Of a stretch of 7,453 nucleotides of DNA, positions 5,478-7,453 are shown piece after piece. Source of the stretch: an uncultured Lachnospiraceae bacterium (GTDB lineage Bacteria; Bacillota; Clostridia; Lachnospirales; Lachnospiraceae); NCBI GenBank assembly GCA_947653315.1, contig CANTGP010000140.1, forward strand, positions 1 to 7,453, read 5' to 3'. The stretch's first letter is position 1, and every line of letters starts with the position of its first letter. The translations under genes and the position numbers were made by a program. The notes under the pieces were generated by a model. That model ran no database searches, was not told the origin of the DNA, and saw nothing but the letters and a program-made list of their open reading frames with translations.

Positions 5478-7254
5478 TATTTCCGTAATTACCGTCATCT
5501 TCCGTCCTGTCCGGCTGCTGCTTCTGCAAAAGGGCAAAAAATTCTTCCTCCGGCATGGGTTTTGCGTAATAATAGCCCTGCACCTGGTCACAACCGATGC
5601 TGCGCAAAAGTTCGGTCTGCTCCTTCGTCTCCACCCCTTCCGCCAAAAGTCCCAAATCCAGCTTATCCGCCATGGTTACGACCTGTTCCAGGATCAGCCT
5701 TCCCTTATCGGAAACCATCATGTTTTCCATAAATTTCCTGTCCAGTTTAATGACGTCAAACGGGGTTTCCAGTAAAATGTTCAAGGACGAATACCCGCTC
5801 CCGAAATCATCCATCAGAAGCGTAAAGCCTTCCTCCTTAAGCTGGAGCGCTTTCCTGCTGACCTGCTGGTTATCCGCCGATTCCGTGATTTCCAGCTCCA
5901 ACAGCTCCTTCCCGATCCGGTAATGTCCAAGCAGCTCCGAAAGCACCTGTATGCATTCGTCATCCCGCAGGTGCACCCGCGACACATTGACGGACACCGG
6001 ACAGGAACGGATACCCGCTTCTTCACATTTTTTCAGGAAACGGCATGCTTCCTCCCATATATAATAATCCACTTTCCGTATAAAGCCGTTTTCCTCAATG
6101 ACCGGAATAAACTGGTCCGGGTAAATCATCCCCCGCTCCGGATGCTTCCAACGCACCAAAGCCTCCGCCCCGATGATTTCATTCCTGGCAATGCTGTATT
6201 TCGGCTGCAGGTACATCAAAAACTGTCTTTCCGCAACCGCTGCCTGCATATTTTCCTCGATAAATTTCCGGTTGTACAGGGTCTCCTTGAACTGCTCCCT
6301 GTAAAACACGATATTGGTCAGTACATTATTTTTCGCCGCTTTCCGCGCCATGGCGGCACGGTCTTCCATTTGGCGCAGCTCCATTTCCTTATCCTCCACG
6401 GTATACACACCGTAAGACATTTGGAGCTTTACGTTCTTAAAGCTGCTGATTTGGGCATCCAGGCGGCGGATAAATTCCACCAGTTCGTCTTCTCCGTCAT
6501 ATTCCGTCACCACCATGAACACATCGCTCCTAAGGTTTACGAAAAACTGGTCCTCATGACAGCAATCCTTTAACCGGTGGATGACAAAATCCAAAATTTC
6601 ATCCCCGAATTTTTCCCCGTACAGGTCATTGACAATTTTAAACTTACGGATATCAAACTGGATAAACCCGATTTCCCTGGAGGATGAAAAAATCAGGTTA
6701 TTGACATTCCGCCGGAAACGCCGCAGTTTGTTAATCCCTTTCAGTATCGTCTGCATTTCGTCGTTTTCCGGGATATCCGTCAAATCCAGGTTACTTTCCT
6801 TCATATCCTTAAAATATTCCGACAGCATTTCTTCCAGTATTTCAATACTGATGCTGATTGCCTTCGGGCATTTTTGCAGAATCAGCCCTTCTTTACGGAT
6901 AACTGCCATTTCCTTTGGTTTTGAAATATCTTTTCCCAAAATATCCCGGCAGTCCACGGCGCCGTCCATCCGCTCCGTAAACTTCTTAATAAATTCGTCC
7001 GTTTTCCGGTTCCCGTATACTTCCCGCTCCTTATCCTGCGCATCATAAAACCCCAGCGCCATTCCCAATACGAGCAAAGACGCCGTGATACAGCCGCATG
7101 TCCCGCCCTGCCGCATCCCGCCGCCAAAGCATGTACTGATTTTAAAAGCCGTCTTCAAATCCAGTCCGAAGTCATCCGCAAACGCCCCGAATAGTGCCTG
7201 GGAACAATGATACTGCTGGTGCAGTAATTGTTGTGCCTTTTCCTTATGTGTCAT
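5467..7254 (-). CDS. C-GCAxxG-C-C domain / degenerate GGDEF / EAL fusion protein
   Basis: Residues are counted from the GTG at 7266; the preferred ATG at 7254 is residue 5, has GGGGGA 5-6 nt upstream and gives 595 aa. Residues about 8-150 match the C-GCAxxG-C-C family of putative redox or metal-binding proteins: HCSQALFGAFADDFGLD (20-36), FGGGMRQGGTCGCITA (47-62), then DCRDILG (105-111) and KCPKAISI (132-139), with Cys 21, 46, 57, 59, 106 and 133. Residues about 196-325 are a GGDEF domain with FDIRKFKIVNDLYGEKFGD (204-222) but RSDVF (246-250) at the signature, so diguanylate cyclase activity is unlikely. Residues about 327-580 are an EAL domain with the usual residues: E368-A-L in EALVRW, N427, E459 and E462, D486-D487 (DDFGSGYSSL), K507-D509, and E543 (AEGVE). 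It should be a cytosolic cyclic di-GMP phosphodiesterase; control by thiols or metal is inference. The MATE remnant follows on the same strand. Confidence 0.9.
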   Translation of the reverse strand: MTHKEKAQQLLHQQYHCSQALFGAFADDFGLDLKTAFKISTCFGGGMRQGGTCGCITASLLVLGMALGFYDAQDKEREVYGNRKTDEFIKKFTERMDGAVDCRDILGKDISKPKEMAVIRKEGLILQKCPKAISISIEILEEMLSEYFKDMKESNLDLTDIPENDEMQTILKGINKLRRFRRNVNNLIFSSSREIGFIQFDIRKFKIVNDLYGEKFGDEILDFVIHRLKDCCHEDQFFVNLRSDVFMVVTEYDGEDELVEFIRRLDAQISSFKNVKLQMSYGVYTVEDKEMELRQMEDRAAMARKAAKNNVLTNIVFYREQFKETLYNRKFIEENMQAAVAERQFLMYLQPKYSIARNEIIGAEALVRWKHPERGMIYPDQFIPVIEENGFIRKVDYYIWEEACRFLKKCEEAGIRSCPVSVNVSRVHLRDDECIQVLSELLGHYRIGKELLELEITESADNQQVSRKALQLKEEGFTLLMDDFGSGYSSLNILLETPFDVIKLDRKFMENMMVSDKGRLILEQVVTMADKLDLGLLAEGVETKEQTELLRSIGCDQVQGYYYAKPMPEEEFFALLQKQQPDRTEDDGNYGNNGN

Positions 7255-7307
7255 AACATCCCCCACTTTCCCGCCTGCAAAACCGGCAGCCGTACACTGA
7301 TAGTATT

Positions 7308-7336
7308 ATTCTAACAAATCCACGGAAAATTGTGAA
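7308..7336 (-). promoter_or_regulatory. Promoter of the C-GCAxxG/GGDEF/EAL gene
   Basis: On the minus strand TTCACA (7331-7336) and TAGAAT (7308-7313) lie exactly 17 bp apart, each one base off consensus, and a TG one base before the -10 gives an extended element. The predicted transcription start near 7301 leaves a leader of about 45 nt. It reads as a housekeeping sigma promoter. Confidence 0.6.
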
Positions 7337-7363
7337 GTACAGGTTCCGCAGAAAATCAAAAAG

Positions 7364-7384
7364 ACGGTAACCGTTCAGCCTGAA
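7364..7384. promoter_or_regulatory. Two adjacent 11-bp palindromes, possible operator
   Basis: ACGGTAACCGT (7364-7374) and TTCAGCCTGAA (7374-7384) are both perfect 5-bp inverted repeats around one central base, and they share one base. They lie about 28 bp upstream of the -35 box of the signalling gene, a position usable by an activator. The unit may instead belong to a gene beyond the window. Confidence 0.3.
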
Positions 7385-7453
7385 TGTTGCGTTTGGGGGC
7401 GGACGCACGGGAGGGATTTTTTGGCGGGGCGGCGGCAGCGGGATGGCATGTCC
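7385..7453. other. G-rich non-coding segment at window edge
   Basis: From 7381 to the end the plus strand has about 35 G against 13 C, opposite to the C-rich plus strand of the rest. It contains G-tracts at 7395-7399, 7409-7411, 7413-7415, 7426-7429 and 7440-7442, and a 5-bp stem (TGCGT at 7388-7392, ACGCA at 7403-7407). A T-run (7417-7422) follows that stem only after a gap, so it is not a good terminator. No coding frame with recognisable product was seen. The base skew suggests that a different unit begins here. Confidence 0.35.

Noticed and set aside
5923..6573. 216-codon open frame on the plus strand
   Set aside because: It is antisense to the EAL/GGDEF coding region; composition and lack of any domain mark it as a shadow frame.
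7388..7422. Stem plus T-run as a plus-strand terminator
   Set aside because: The stem is 5 bp, the T-run begins 9 nt after it, and no plus-strand gene ends here.
7395..7442. G-quadruplex
   Set aside because: There are five G-tracts but three of the loops are 9-10 nt, so stability is doubtful; noted only as a G-rich segment.

Overview
The window reads as chromosomal DNA of a mid-to-high GC anaerobic Firmicute, most likely a clostridial gut lineage such as Lachnospiraceae. This is inferred from the protein families, the strong purine-rich ribosome binding sites and the codon style; no rRNA, tRNA or marker gene is present to settle it. It holds four intact genes and one gene remnant. No CRISPR array, integrase, transposase or RNA gene was recognised.

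Layout. 1-491 is non-coding but structured. It has two diverged copies of a G-rich repeat (about 101-151 and 237-287), a 113-bp hairpin with 32-bp arms (294-406) and a GC-rich hairpin (462-485) just past the end of the ABC operon. 492-3979 on the minus strand is a two-gene operon for a heterodimeric exporter-fold ABC transporter: a 600-aa subunit, then a 562-aa subunit, overlapping by ATGA. 3980-4244 is a divergent regulatory region with helically phased direct repeats. 4245-5084 on the plus strand is an AraC-family regulator. 5026-5421 on the minus strand is the 5' remnant of a MATE efflux gene, cut off next to the end of the araC gene. 5467-7254 on the minus strand is a three-domain signalling protein. 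7255-7453 holds its promoter, two adjacent short palindromes and a G-rich tail.

How the genes work together. The AraC regulator and the ABC pair form a self-contained, divergently transcribed module, in which an effector sensed by the cupin-like N-terminus probably controls the transporter. The organisation resembles regulator-plus-ABC-pair loci such as ybtA-ybtPQ, but the substrate is unknown. The signalling protein and the MATE fragment probably once formed a separate minus-strand unit, 45 bp apart. The MATE gene breaks about 45 bp from the araC stop codon, which suggests that acquisition of the araC-ABC module, or a deletion beside it, destroyed the MATE gene.

The most unusual item is the 5467-7254 protein. 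An N-terminal C-GCAxxG-C-C Cys-rich (putative redox or metal) domain is fused to a degenerate GGDEF domain (RSDVF in place of GGDEF) and an apparently complete EAL phosphodiesterase domain. This suggests redox- or metal-responsive breakdown of cyclic di-GMP.
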